This document shows, piece after piece, positions 45,507 to 56,639 of a stretch of 64,000 nt of DNA; the stretch's first letter is position 1, and each line of letters starts with the position of its first letter. Source of the DNA: Cheilinus undulatus (lineage: Eukaryota > Chordata > Actinopteri > Labriformes > Labridae); contig NC_054878.1 in assembly GCF_018320785.1 (NCBI RefSeq), positions 47,456,061 through 47,520,060 on the forward strand, in the 5' to 3' direction. The notes beneath the pieces were generated by a model. It had not been told where the DNA came from. It did not search any database and saw nothing but the letters and a program-made list of their open reading frames with translations. The translations under genes and the position numbers were made by a program.

Positions 45507-48500
45507 CTGGAATCAGCGGGTTAAAGACGTGAACAACCTTTTTTGCTTTGTCTGTCGGTTAGATTTCAGTTGAGCAACTCTTCATTCTGTTTTCTGATAA
45601 ACTTGATTGCTCATGTGTTTCAGAGCCGTTTGTGCAGTTTCACTTCCACATAAAGGATACTGTAGACGACCTCCAGCGTGTAGTTTCCTCTTGGAAGAGT
45701 TGGAACCATTCTGGCGTCCTTGATGGTGCGGTAGAGTTTGCGGAAAGTTGGCAGGGCGGCTGTTCTCATCCACACGATGAAATCCTCATTGATGAAGCCG
45801 TTGTTGGATGCATTTTTGTCCAGCTCATACACGGGTTTACGCCAGTTCACTGGCTTTGTAGTACCTGACACAGCATGGAGAAAAACATTTCTTAGAATTT
45901 TTACTGTTTTTCAAATTCAATCTTCAAATCAACCCACATGTTTTGGACTAATCAGATTTCCTCACATGGCCCATGGACTCTTTATTACCTCTGCCAAGGA
46001 GGTCATGTGATCGGGAGGGTTTGTTAGTTTGTTTGTTTGTTAGTTTGTTAGCAACTTAACTCAAAAAGTTGTTTACAGATTTTGATGAAATTTTCAGGAA
46101 ATGTCAGAAATGGCATGAGGAAGAACTGATTAGATTTTGGGAAGTGATCCGGATCACCATCCAGATCCAGGAATTTCCTAAAGGATTCTGTACTATTGGG
46201 AGATAGGGCTAATGGCAGAGGTCTGCGCTCTCCGAGTGCTTTTCTAGTTAGTTTTATACTTTTAAAAAATCACATAAGCTATGAGCTAATAGTTTTGAAC
46301 AAATGCTCTCTGAAAAGGAGAAATGATGCATTTGTATGGGAATATTTTCAGCTGCCGGTATACATTTGATACTGTTGGATTTGATCGTTTAGGACAGGGG
46401 TGTCAAACTCAAGGCCCGGGGGCAAAATTAGGCCCATGGCACAGTTATACCCGGCCCACCAGATATATGATATTTTTATTAGAAGTGGCCCACCAGTATG
46501 AGGTCTGCAGATTTCCTCCAGGAATGTAAACTTAACCTTTATGATTGAAAATATTCTTAAGTCATAAGAATTAGAAATAGTAGAGTTGATAAAACATCAG
46601 GAATGTGGGAAAAGAAATATGTGTTTTCATTTCGTGATTTCCTAATTTGCATCTCACAATTATGACTTCAAGTTATGGTTTTGACTTTTAATATCACATT
46701 TTCACCTTTACAAATCATAATTTTGTCTTTGATCTCATATTTTGACCATTTAGATTCACAATTTTAAGTCATATTTTGATGTTTTAAACTCTTGAAATTG
46801 AATCTGATCTTACATTTTGACATTTTCAGCTCCTAACTTTGAAATTTAATCACAAATATTAACCTTTTCTACTTAAAATCTTTAATTTTTAGCTCATCTT
46901 TGGACCTTCATATCTCAATATTTTTAATTTTATGTCATATTTTGACATTTAAAACCCTTGATTTTGAATTTTATCTCATATTTTCACCTTCTAAACTCTA
47001 GATTTAGAATTTTTTACTCATATCTTGACATTTTTTACTCCTTATTCTAACTTTTAATCCCAAATATTGACCTTTTTGTCTCAAAATTTAAAATTTTTTA
47101 TCTCATCTTTTAACCTTTTAAACTCATAATTTTGATTTCTGTTTTAGTACTTTAACTATTAAAGATCATGATTTTATCTTTTTACTTTCTTGAAATCTCA
47201 AAATTCTTATCAGCAATGTTACGTTTTTTCCTCTGTGACAGGGGTGTCAGACTCAATCACAGCAGGGGTCGGATTCTGGATTCAGGACTAACCTGAGGGT
47301 CTAACAGGGTACCATAAACTATCAACCTCATTTCACCAATAATAAAATATGGAAAAAAAAACCTTAGCACTCATGATAAAAGATTTTGACATTTAAAGTA
47401 AAAAAGATAAGTTAAAAGGCTCACAATCTGAGAAAAGTAAATTTATTAGTTTAAAAAGTTTAAAACATCAAATTGAAATAGAAAAATAATGTTTTTTAAA
47501 GGCAAATATATTAGAAAGAAAGTCAAAATCATGAGTTTGAAAGGTCAAAAGATGAAATAATATTTGTAATCATGAAATTAAAAGTCAAAATATGATTCAA
47601 ATTTTAAATTGTGAGTCTAAAATGTCAAACTATGGGATTATGACATCAAAGTTTGGAGTTAAAAGTATTTTGGTTAAAAACTGACTTAAAAATTAGAATT
47701 ATGAACCTTAAAGCTCAAAATATTATATGAGAAGTCAAAAATATGAGTTGAAATGCTCAGAGTGTGAAATTAAAAGTCAAAATCCTAAGTTTGAATGCTG
47801 ATTGTGAGATGCTAAATTAATAAATGTGAAATTAAAACACAAATTAATGTCTTTTCCCACATTCCCGACTTCTTATGTAAATATTTTTACTCTACATTTT
47901 CAGATTTTATGACTTAACAAGGATTTCTTAAATCATCAAGGGTAAGTTCACATTTTTATACTTGAGGGAATCTGCAGACCACAGACTGGCGAGCCAGTTA
48001 TATCTGAAATATGAGATCATCTTGGGGGCCGGATTTAACTGTTCCACGGGCCAGATTTGGCCCCGGGCCTTGAGTTTGACACCTGTGCTCTGTAATTCTT
48101 TACCGATGAAGATGAGGATGACAGTTTAAGGGAAATTTTGACCCAGTTAGGCCCTTGGGTTAGACCCAAATTCAGAATTTGGCCCCTGCTGCGATTGAGT
48201 CTGACATCCCTGTTTTAGGATATGATTAAAATAGTAAAAATAAATGGAGTATTAACAGGGTTAGACTCAAAAAGAAGAGGTTTGCAAACAGACTGTACGG
48301 TAAGTTTTACAAGGAAACCTTATTTACCACTACTGAATTATCCAGGGCTGAAACTGACTACAATAAAAGAAGCTGCTGATGGTACCTTGGAAAACAGCGG
48401 TGAGGTTGGCATTGTCTCCTCCAGGGTTCTTGAACTTCACATACTTGTCGGTAAACCAGGCGATGCCGGTATTCACCAGAGGAATCTGGACTTTAGTGCC

Positions 48501-51500
48501 ATTGGGATCATTGTAAAAAAGCTCCAAAGTGTCTGGCATAAAAAAGACAACACAGTTGGTAAGAAATAACTGTTTTGGATCATATCGATCATCTCTGGAG
48601 TGACAAACCAGCTCACCATTGAACATGCTGTTAGCGATAGCTCCACACGGTGCGATGGGTTTGTTGTCATGAGTTGCATACGGCTCACACTCCTTACTGG
48701 GTCTCTGTCAATGAAAGGGTTAACATATTCTTATTTAAGTCCTTTCTATTTGAGAGATCTTTTTTTTAGATGTGTTTGTGAGCCATAAGAGGTTAGATCT
48801 ACCAGGAGGGATTCCATGTCTCCATGTAGCTGACTGTCGTCTCTGGACTTGACGTAGCGACGGTGATTTTGGTAAAAGTTAGAAAGGCCATAATACATGT
48901 AGACATTGCCCTGTGGATCAGAATAAGAACAAAAAATATACACTTCAAGACTTGCTGTGTATCATATAAACATAAACGTCTATCTAAGGTTGAAAAGTTT
49001 GTATTCATGGACATTTTCCTTACTTCATACGCCTGCTCCAGGTAGAAGGGTATGGTGCAGGTGCAAGGGCTGGTGCTGTTCCAGATGTAGTTCTGTGAGC
49101 AGTTGAAGCAGGGACTGGACATTTCCACTCCTGTGTAATCAACCTGCAAAAAAACATTATCAATGCTTTTCCAAACAGCGGTCACAACGTACAGAACAGA
49201 GATTTAAAAAAGGAGTTTACAATATGAATATAAAAAAATAAAACAAGGACATACTGTCCAACAAAAAATATGGATTATATCAGAATCACTTATTTTTATA
49301 AGCCCAAATTTCACAATCAGTGCGTCTCCATCGAAATGTATTCCCTAAAAGACAAGATGAAGGAGGAATGCACGCAGATGTGTTTGCAATGGTGCAGTGT
49401 TGTTTCCCATCCTGCACAGAGGAGATGTTCCCACCATACGCAATTGAAAATTTCTCCATTTTTGTGTCTCCTCTTGAGCCATACAACCCTTCCTTTATGT
49501 ATGAACAGTTTTCAACCTTTCAGAGACCAGGAACCGCCGCTATACCTGAAGATGGCTGAACAACCAGGAACATTCAAGGATAGTCATGTGCGGACAAGGC
49601 CGTCCATAAGGGGGGATAAAGGGGGAGGTTTCTGGGACCCAGCCAAACTGGAGGCCCATGGAGGTCAGCAAAACCCTGGTCTATTGTGAAGCTAGGCTGT
49701 GAAAACCATATTCTATATTTGACCTGAATAAAAACCACTCCTATCAAACAAACAAATATCTTTACTCATTTAGCCTTCTTTAGATGAAAAATCTCTTGTT
49801 AAAAACATAATTTACATGGGTTAAAAATTGCTAAAATGGGTTAATAATAGCACAAAATGGTGAAAAGGTTGTGAAACTGGATTTTTAAGAACATAAATGG
49901 GTTAAAGTGGCAAAATGGATTACAAAGTGGTTGAATGGCTTAAATTGCAAAAAAAAAAAAACTGCAGGAAATTAGGTGGAATGGGAAGAAAATGGATGTA
50001 AACTGGCAAAAATGGATAACCTGTGGTTAGAATGGGCAAAATGGGTGTACAAAGGGGTTGACTGAGGTAATAATGGGTCAACAGAGGCAAAAAAGGCAGG
50101 AAGTGGCAAAAATGGGTTAAGTAGTGGCAAAAACAGGCAGAAAAAAGTGATGGAAAGGTTTAAAATGAACAAAAATGGGTTAAAAACGTTAAAAAGTGAT
50201 GAAAAAAGGGTTCAAATTTGGTAAAACTGTTGTAAAGTGGCAACAGTGTGATTTAATAAAATGTTCTTAGTTTTTCAAGGCTGTAGACCCCCTCTCAGTG
50301 TCTTGCGACCCCCAATGGGGTCCAAACCCCAAGGTTGGGAACCACTGCTCTAGAATGCTATCAAAGCATCAAAACCACCTTTCCAGACCGTGTGGGACTA
50401 TGAACTGACAAAACAGTGTCATTAAAAATGTATTCACTCATTCTTGCAAACTAATTTAATCTCTAAATGAAGAAAAACATGAAATGGAAGCTGATTATTG
50501 GTCAAACATCTGCTGAATTTAGCTCCCAGTGGCACTGATTATCAGAAAACACAGTGGTTAAAGTAAATGAAACCTGGACATTTAAATACCTAAATGCACA
50601 GTCAGCTAAGGTTGGAACATTCTGGATGGGATTCAGCAACTAATGCAGTGGTTCTCAACATTGGGGTCTGGACCCCATTGGGGGTCGCGAGACACTGAGA
50701 GAGGGTCTCCAGAAGCCTTAAAAACACTAAAAACATTTTTTAAAATTACACTGTTGCCACTTTACAACAATTTTAACAAATTGTAACCATTTTTCATCAC
50801 CTTTTAACACCAATTTTAACACATTTTTGCCACTTAAAACACATTTTTGTTTTAAACTTTTCCATCACTTTTTTTCTGCCTGTTGTTGCCACTTCTTAAC
50901 CAATTTTTGCCACTTTCTGCCTGTTTTTTTCTGCCTCTGTTGACCCATTATTGCCTCAATCAACCCCTTTCTACACCCCTTTTTTCCAGTTTGTATCCAT
51001 TTTTCATCCCATTCCACTTAATTTCCACCAGTTTTTTGCAATTTAAAGCCATTTCAACCACTTTTAAATCCCATTTTGCCACTTTAACCCATTTTTGAAC
51101 ATTTTTTGCAAATTTTATGTAATTTTTGCCCCTTTTAACCCATTTATATTCTTAAAAATCGATTTTAACAACCTTTTCACCATGTTGTGCCATTATTAAC
51201 CCATTTTAGCAATTTTTAACCCATGTAAATTATAATAATAATAATAATATCTATTATGTTTTTAACTAAAGGACCAGGATTTTGCTGACCTCCATGGGCC
51301 TCTAGTTTGGCTGGGTCCCAGAAACCTCCCCCTTTATCCCCCCTCATGGACGGCCTTGTCTGCAGGACTATTCTTGAATGTTCCTGGCTGTTCAGCCACC
51401 TTCAGGCACACTGGGGGTCCCCGGTCTCTGGCACCTTTGTTTTGGGGGTCGTGGGCTGAAACGGTTGGGAACCCCTGGACTGATGTCTACAGTCAAGCAG

Positions 51501-51817
51501 CTCTACATGGAAATGTTAAGAGTATTTATCGTTTCTGAGTTGACTAGTGTTTCGTTGGGCCATCATACTCTCCGCAGGTACGTTACCTCAAACTCCTTGA
51601 TGTTGTTGGACGTCACGTAGAGGCCGATTCCGATGGGGATGAAGATGAGTCCGATGATGAAGAAGGCAGGGAGGACGGTACCTGCAGTGAGGATGGGCTG
51701 CCATGCTGGGAGTCTCTGCTGCTTGAACGCCGTGTTCTCAGGCTTCTTACTCCGCAGAGAAGCTCCGGGCACGGCGATGTGTCCATCCTCGTCTTTGGCA
51801 TTGTAGCTAGACGCCAT
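45313..51817 (-). CDS. tmem30a: tmem30a: CDC50A, phospholipid flippase beta subunit, complete gene
   Basis: CDC50A is the obligate partner of P4-ATPases, needed for their ER exit and for phosphatidylserine flipping. Coding exons on the minus strand: 51817-51587, 49143-49024, 48910-48803, 48704-48617, 48532-48386, 45864-45661, 45506-45313. The join is 1092 nt, 363 aa plus TGA (human 361). Seen: N-terminal motif [16 protein letters not shown], first membrane span about 41-69, a large lumenal loop and a second span about 326-348. The loop carries the four-Cys cluster ([15 protein letters not shown]), the second Cys pair (KECEPY, IAPCG) and N-glycosylation sequons NCS, NST, NDT, NGT, NLT, NAS and [27 protein letters not shown] is almost invariant in the family. 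An in-frame ATG one codon upstream (51820) could be used instead. The last intron has U12-type signals. Introns 1 and 5 hold large inverted repeats. The seven-exon layout equals the mammalian gene. Confidence 0.97.
45661..45864 (-). CDS. tmem30a: tmem30a coding exon 6
   Basis: Codes [14 protein letters not shown] to YTLEVVY, including [20 protein letters not shown], the most conserved CDC50 stretch. Phase 1 at both ends. The donor GTATCCTTT is a perfect match to the minor-spliceosome (U12) 5' splice site. Confidence 0.96.
45984..46250. repeat. Common interspersed repeat in tmem30a intron 5
   Basis: CCTCTGCCAAGGAGGTCATG, a GTTTGTTTGTTTGTTAG run, GGATCACCATCCAGATCC and GCAGAGGTCTGCGCTCTCCG. 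I know this block as a dispersed fish repeat but cannot name its superfamily. Confidence 0.5.
46395..48212 (-). mobile_element. C-family hAT in tmem30a intron 5, host of a second copy
   Basis: In reverse orientation: low end CAGGGGTGTCAAACTCAAGG, high end GATTGAGTCTGACATCCCTG. Duplication GTTTAGGA / TTTTAGGA (46387-46394, 48213-48220). It is interrupted by a second C copy of opposite orientation. The interior is ATTTTGACATTTTAAA-like repeat. Confidence 0.8.
47239..48087 (+). mobile_element. C-family hAT nested in its own family
   Basis: Starts CAGGGGTGTCAGACTCAATC and ends CCTTGAGTTTGACACCTGTG, duplication CTCTGTGA / CTCTGTAA (47231-47238, 48088-48095). Opposite orientation to the host, giving an inverted repeat within the tmem30a transcript. 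Confidence 0.8.
48386..48532 (-). CDS. tmem30a: tmem30a coding exon 5
   Basis: Completes Asp, then [30 protein letters not shown] and ANLTAVFQ; phase 1 at both ends. Acceptor TTTTATGCCAG, donor GTACCATCAG. Confidence 0.95.
48617..48704 (-). CDS. tmem30a: tmem30a coding exon 4
   Basis: Codes [29 protein letters not shown] and one base of the next Asp codon (phase 1). It holds the second conserved disulfide pair. Acceptor CATTGACAG, donor GTGAGC. Confidence 0.95.
48803..48910 (-). CDS. tmem30a: tmem30a coding exon 3
   Basis: Thirty-six codons, [15 protein letters not shown] to HGDMESLL, almost identical to vertebrate CDC50A ([20 protein letters not shown]). Acceptor ATCCACAG, donor GTAGAT (weak but in phase 0). 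Confidence 0.95.
49024..49143 (-). CDS. tmem30a: tmem30a coding exon 2
   Basis: Forty codons, [15 protein letters not shown] to [10 protein letters not shown]. It contains the four clustered lumenal cysteines that form two disulfides in CDC50A and two glycosylation sequons. Acceptor TTTTTTTGCAG, donor GTAAGG, phase 0 on both sides. Confidence 0.96.
49506..50347 (-). mobile_element. B-family hAT, inverted copy, tmem30a intron 1
   Basis: High end GGTTGGGAACCACTG, low end CAGTTTTCAACCTTTCAG. It contains CCGTCCATAAGGGGGGATAA and GGACCCAGCCAAACTGGAGG, reverse complements of sequence in 51280-51360. The minisatellite interior is GTGGCAAAAATGGGTTAA-like. Target duplication not clear. Confidence 0.75.
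50646..51477 (+). mobile_element. B-family hAT, direct copy, tmem30a intron 1
   Basis: Starts CAGTGGTTCTCAACATTGGG and ends CGGTTGGGAACCCCTG. Diverged duplication AACTAATG / GACTGATG (50638-50645, 51478-51485). Opposite orientation to 49506-50347. Ends 110 bases from exon 1. Confidence 0.8.
51587..51817 (-). CDS. tmem30a: tmem30a coding exon 1
   Basis: Seventy-seven codons, [12 protein letters not shown] to NNIKEFE, with the cytosolic N-terminus and first membrane span. Donor GTAACG, phase 0. Two ATGs are adjacent (51820 and 51817); the second gives MASSYNAK, closest to known orthologues. Confidence 0.95.
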
Positions 51818-52083
51818 CATGACTGCTGCCGAGAAAATCAAAGTTACTGCTCCGCTAACGTTAGCCTGTCACAGCCGTTAGCTCCTCACTGCCTTCTGAA
51901 CAGGACAGATTTGACGCTCCAGCGGCCTAGTGACGTTTAACCAGCAGCGTTAAAATATCTACATGACGTTTTTATTTCTATTTTTCCATTTGGCTTTTTA
52001 ATCCATCACTGAAACAGTCCAAATGCTAGCTAAGACGGCCGCGTCCTCTTGAAGTTTACAAATAAGATATACGTAACGTGTGT

Positions 52084-52091
52084 TGACGTCA
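52084..52091. promoter_or_regulatory. CRE palindrome upstream of tmem30a
   Basis: Perfect TGACGTCA, the full CREB/ATF palindrome, about 270 bases upstream of the tmem30a start. The intervening 51.82-52.08 kb is CpG-containing and free of obvious repeats, so it is the likely promoter. Function is inferred from motif and position only. Confidence 0.4.
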
Positions 52092-52802
52092 TAACTTTAA
52101 TATAAAGGGTGGCGGTTGCTGCTGCCTTCAATTACTGCCGGAGATATCGGTAATCTGTGTACACCCAACGATTCAACGCTGATAACTCAAAGCAGGATGA
52201 GAAAACGTGCTTCATACTTGGGAATAAAGGTGCCATTTTATTATCCTGTAATCAATTGTACAGTCTTTACTATAAAAAATATGAAACATTGAGCTTTTCT
52301 CTTAAAACAACGTAATTGTTCTACCTTACGCATTGATATTCTGCCGCTTACGCCAACAACCTCTGACGGAACGATTTTCCATATTTTCATTTTTATCTGT
52401 ACACTTCTTACAGGGCTTTTAAATACATTTCCCCCCACATTTCATCTCCGGAATGAGAATTTACGTGAAGCACTTAAAGGCAACAAGAGAAAATGCAGGT
52501 ACATTTTTTTTTTCAAAAACACCACAAAAAATAAGACAAATTAAATGTTTAAAGAGGAGATTTAATCTTAAATGAACTGAGGAGCATTTAATAATGTCAA
52601 ATAAATAATGATACAATAGTCTTGAATTTCACTATCGGCATAATTTTATTTTTTTGACTGATGACAAAGGAAAAGAAGAAAAGTCAAACTGCTCCCACCA
52701 CTGTGAACACGTTATTATAAATGCATTAAATGACTGTATAATCAAAGTATACAATAGTCAATTACATGAACTGAAAACGTGTATAATGTATTTCTATTAT
52801 TA

Positions 52803-54507
52803 AAAGTCCCTGTAAAGTGAAATCCAAAATTTGTTTCTTAATACACTAGATATGTTGGCATATGGTTGCCACAAACATGTGCAAACACTGAGATCTGTGT
52901 TCGACGGAATTTTTGATTTAGACCACTGATCATCAACTGGTGGCCCGGGGGCCACATCAGGCCCCCCAAAGCTTCCTGTCCGGCCCCCGAAAGATTATTA
53001 AATTCAGAAAAGGAGGAAAAGAAGATTTTAAGAGTATCCTTTTGCTTTAAATGTCTGCGGCTGTTAAATCCATCCCAATTAACATTAAAATAGTTTTAGA
53101 ATGACGAACCAGTTTCTCTGTTTTTACAGAAATTTACTGTTAAAATTAGTCAATATTTTAAAAATGGTTACGGTTGGCAGAAGTGTTGCAAAATTTGGCA
53201 GAAAAAAAGTTGTGAAAAGAGGCTAAAATGTGTCAAAAAATGGTAAAGGAGGAAAAAAGGGGCAAAAGGTATCGAAAATTGGATACAAATGATAAAAAAT
53301 AGTGCAAGACAGTAAAAAAAAGGGGTTAAAAAGTGGCAAACATTGGAGAAAAGTGGCAAAAATTGATAATAGAGTGGCATAAAAGGGATAAAACATGCAG
53401 AAAAAGTGGTTTAAAGGGGGTTAAAATCTTTAAAAGTTGGGTTATTGAGGCAAAAAGGGGCAAACAGTATCAACAATGGGTTAAAAGTGGGAAAAATGGT
53501 TTTAAAGTTGCAAAAATGGTTGAAAAAATGTAATGAAAGGGGTTAAAAGTGGCAAAAATAGAAGAAGGGTGGCAAAAATGCATAAAAGAGTGGATAAAAG
53601 ATACAAGAAACCTGGTTTAAAAGGGGTTAAAATCATTTAAAAATTGGGTTAAAGAGGCATAAAGTATCAAAAGGGGTTAAAAGTGTCAAAATGGGTTAAT
53701 ATTGGTGCTAAATGACAATTAGGGAGGGCCCATTCTCTGGGATTTTCAGGGGTCCGGCCAATCCTGCTGTCAGGCCTGCTGCATTCTAGATAATAGGGAT
53801 AGATCTCACTGGTAATGACTAAAAATGTCCTGTAGTTTAAAGGAAAACACAAATACTACTGCAATAATATTTCAATCAGACCAAAATGTTGATTTAATTT
53901 TTGTGTATTTGAAAATCCGGCCCCCAGAGTTTCTGTTGAGACTAAATCTGGCCCTTGTGCAGATGGACTTGATGAGCCCTGTGCTATGAGAATCACCCTA
54001 CCCCCCTAATGATATAAAACCATGAGCAGTTTATCTAAACAGTCTGTTGTTTGCTGATATCACTGAAAATGAACAACATCTCTCAAAGCAGCGACAGTTC
54101 AATCCCTCCTGTCTGTACGTGTGGCGATGCTAAAGTTCAGTAAAGTCTTTGCTGATAGACAAGTTCTTCTCCTGCCAAGTCCGTCACAATAAATGCCTCT
54201 AATGCTAAAAATTATTGAAGACTTTGACTTTTGTTCTGTGATTGGTCAGAAAATTAAAGTGGGCGTGGTTTAATGTGAAAACATGGGAAAGCATGCGTGA
54301 CGTGTGCTGCAGTTGGAGGGCCCTATGAGGACTTCCCAGGAGTTCGCCACTTGAGTTTCTCGTGAAGTATAAAATGTCCTGGACAGGACTAACTCTAGTC
54401 TTGTTCTTTCCACCTCAAAAAAATGAACAAATTTCTCTCTTCTTATGGAGTCTGTAGCACGCTTCACACAGTGGCCTAATTCTTTATCACCTTACAGGGA
54501 CTTTAAA
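52803..54507 (-). mobile_element. I-family element carrying an F-family element
   Basis: Low end AAAAGTCCCTGTAAAGTGAA, high end CCTTACAGGGACTTTAAAAG: inverted termini as in 14417-14992. The F element 52923-53985 sits inside. No coding sequence. 52150-52800 upstream is unassigned. Confidence 0.65.
52923..53985 (+). mobile_element. F-family non-autonomous element, complete-looking copy
   Basis: CACTGATCATCAACTGGTGG at the left; CTTGATGAGCCCTGTG at the right (imperfect inverted repeat). A GTGGCAAAAATTGATAA-type minisatellite fills 53170-53700. It shares all blocks with 20503-21718 except the SINE. Confidence 0.65.
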
Positions 54508-55195
54508 AGTGCGTGTGTATAAAGCAAACAAAACTGACATCCTCAAGGACACACGTGCATGTTTTGACCAACATTTCTCTGCTATTCCAGTGTTAAAGAA
54601 AACATCCAGTCGCCCTGCTATTCTTTAATCTTGCCACTTTCCATAAACCTTTAATTCACATTTAAAATCCAACCTGAATCCACTCTTTCAAGAATCAATA
54701 TGACCAAATTTAAACATAAACCAGGCTTTTCATTTCTTTAATAATTCAACTTGTGGTAAAGAAGATGTTGGACGAACTGATGTCATGCACTAATGAGTCA
54801 TCTGTGAGCCTATTTAGCTATTTTTATAATTCTATCAGCTCTTTTATCAGAAAAATGTCCCAAATTCTTCCTCATAACAATGATCCAATAAAAATGAGTC
54901 TACTTTTAAATTTGAATAAGTGTGATATTGCATTAAAATTGATAACAATTTATACTGATCACTAAAACATTCACTTCAAAAACAGGCTGATTTTAAATAT
55001 CCATGTAGTGAAGCAACTTCTGAGCACTTACTAGCTCACATAAAAGTTTGCATTTCTCTCTGGAGCTTGCAGGATTTTTTTTTCAAACACAGAGATAATT
55101 AATCCAAAATTTAAAGAAAAATATGCAAAACAACATTAATGAATGCCCAGGACAGCTTGAATTTGTTTTAAACTCCTTAACATACAAATTTCTCC

Positions 55196-55700
55196 TTAAA
55201 GGGGACGTATTGTCCCCTTTAAAAACAAGTTTATATCAGTCTCAGAGGTCCCCAGAACACGCCTGTGAAGTTTGCTGCTGAAAAAACACTCCAGTATCAG
55301 ATTTTTCATGTCTAAAAACCCCTCTGTTTCAGTCCTGATCAGAACGAGATGTTTCTGTGTCCGTGGCTTTAAATGTTAATGAGCTGTCTGACTCCTCCCC
55401 TCTCAGGAAATGGACATGGCTTTCCAGATCCTCCTCTCATCTGAGATCAGGAGAGGGAGGCGGAACTGTCTTCCAAGTGGGGATGACCAACTGAACCTGG
55501 GGGCGGGGCTAAATCCCAACATGACATCATGTGGGGGGAATCTGAGAACAGCTTGTTTCAGCACACATTTTCTGAAAGGAGGTGAAAGACGGCAGCGGGA
55601 ATGGATTTTTCTGATTCTTGAGGGGATTGTGGACAGGCCAGGGTCAAATAACTTTGTTAGAAAAGCCTGAAAAGTATTTTTTTTATATGTCCCCTTTAAA
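55196..55700 (-). mobile_element. H-family MITE-like element, second copy
   Basis: Inverted termini TTAAAGGGGACGTATTG and ATATGTCCCCTTTAA; the body has CCTCCTCTCATCTGAGATC and GGGGGCGGGGCTAAATCCCA, the complement of blocks in 16808-17312. 54510-55190 before it and 55710-56090 after it hold no gene. Confidence 0.65.
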
Positions 55701-56096
55701 TTGCATCTAACATTTATACTATATGCTATTCTCTCATTTATCTAGTTCATCCTGCAGCTTTTCTGTACTATATCCTGTTAAGTAGATGGAAGCAGACTTA
55801 GTGTGTGCTTCAGCCTCAAACGGCCAGTATTAGAGTGATGTCTCGAAGCTTTTTCTTCTTTTCAGCCTCGTCAGATTTCTTCTAATGATGTCAGAGATCT
55901 CAGCTTAGCTCATCGTCGGCTGTTTCCAAAGATGGCTTCAATCAGCAGACCTGTAGAAGGAAATTACAACAAATATATGGGTCCTTAAACGCAACATTAA
56001 AGTTTATTCAGAATGGAATACCATCTATTTCCATGATAATTCCTTAGCCTGCCCGAAAAGTTGCCCTAATATGCCTTACAAAAGACACAAAACTGT

Positions 56097-56097
<1 letters not shown>

Positions 56098-56139
<42 letters not shown>

Positions 56140-56222
56140 CATTATTATTATTTTCATTATCATTATTGTTATTTTTATCATTATTATTATCATTATAAGT
56201 ATTATTATAATAATTATTCTTT

Positions 56223-56257
<35 letters not shown>

Positions 56258-56384
56258 AACAATATTATTATTAATAACAATAATATTATTATATTCATTA
56301 TTATTGTCATTGTTTTATTAATTAACGTTATTATTATCATTATTAGTATTATTATAATTATCATAATTTTCATTATTATTATTG

Positions 56385-56423
<39 letters not shown>

Positions 56424-56529
56424 AACAATATTAATATTATATTCATTATTATCATTGTTTTATTAATTATCATTATTATTATCATTATTAGTATTATTAT
56501 AATTATCATAATTTTCATTATTGTTATTG

Positions 56530-56581
<52 letters not shown>

Positions 56582-56600
56582 CAATATTATTATTGTACTG
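56098..56600. repeat. Long imperfect (ATT)n microsatellite
   Basis: About 500 bases of ATT/TTA units with ATC, ATA and AATAAC interruptions, in blocks separated by near-identical ~200-base variant segments (TTATTATCATTATTAGTATT occurs at both 56330 and 56475). It gives spurious Tyr- or Ile-rich frames. Confidence 0.9.
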
Positions 56601-56639
56601 GCTTAGTTCTGATGCTCTTCTGATAAAGTTCTAATATTT

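Noticed and set aside
56044-56606. Ile- and Tyr-rich ORFs of 60-109 codons on both strands
   Set aside because: They are translations of the (ATT)n microsatellite.
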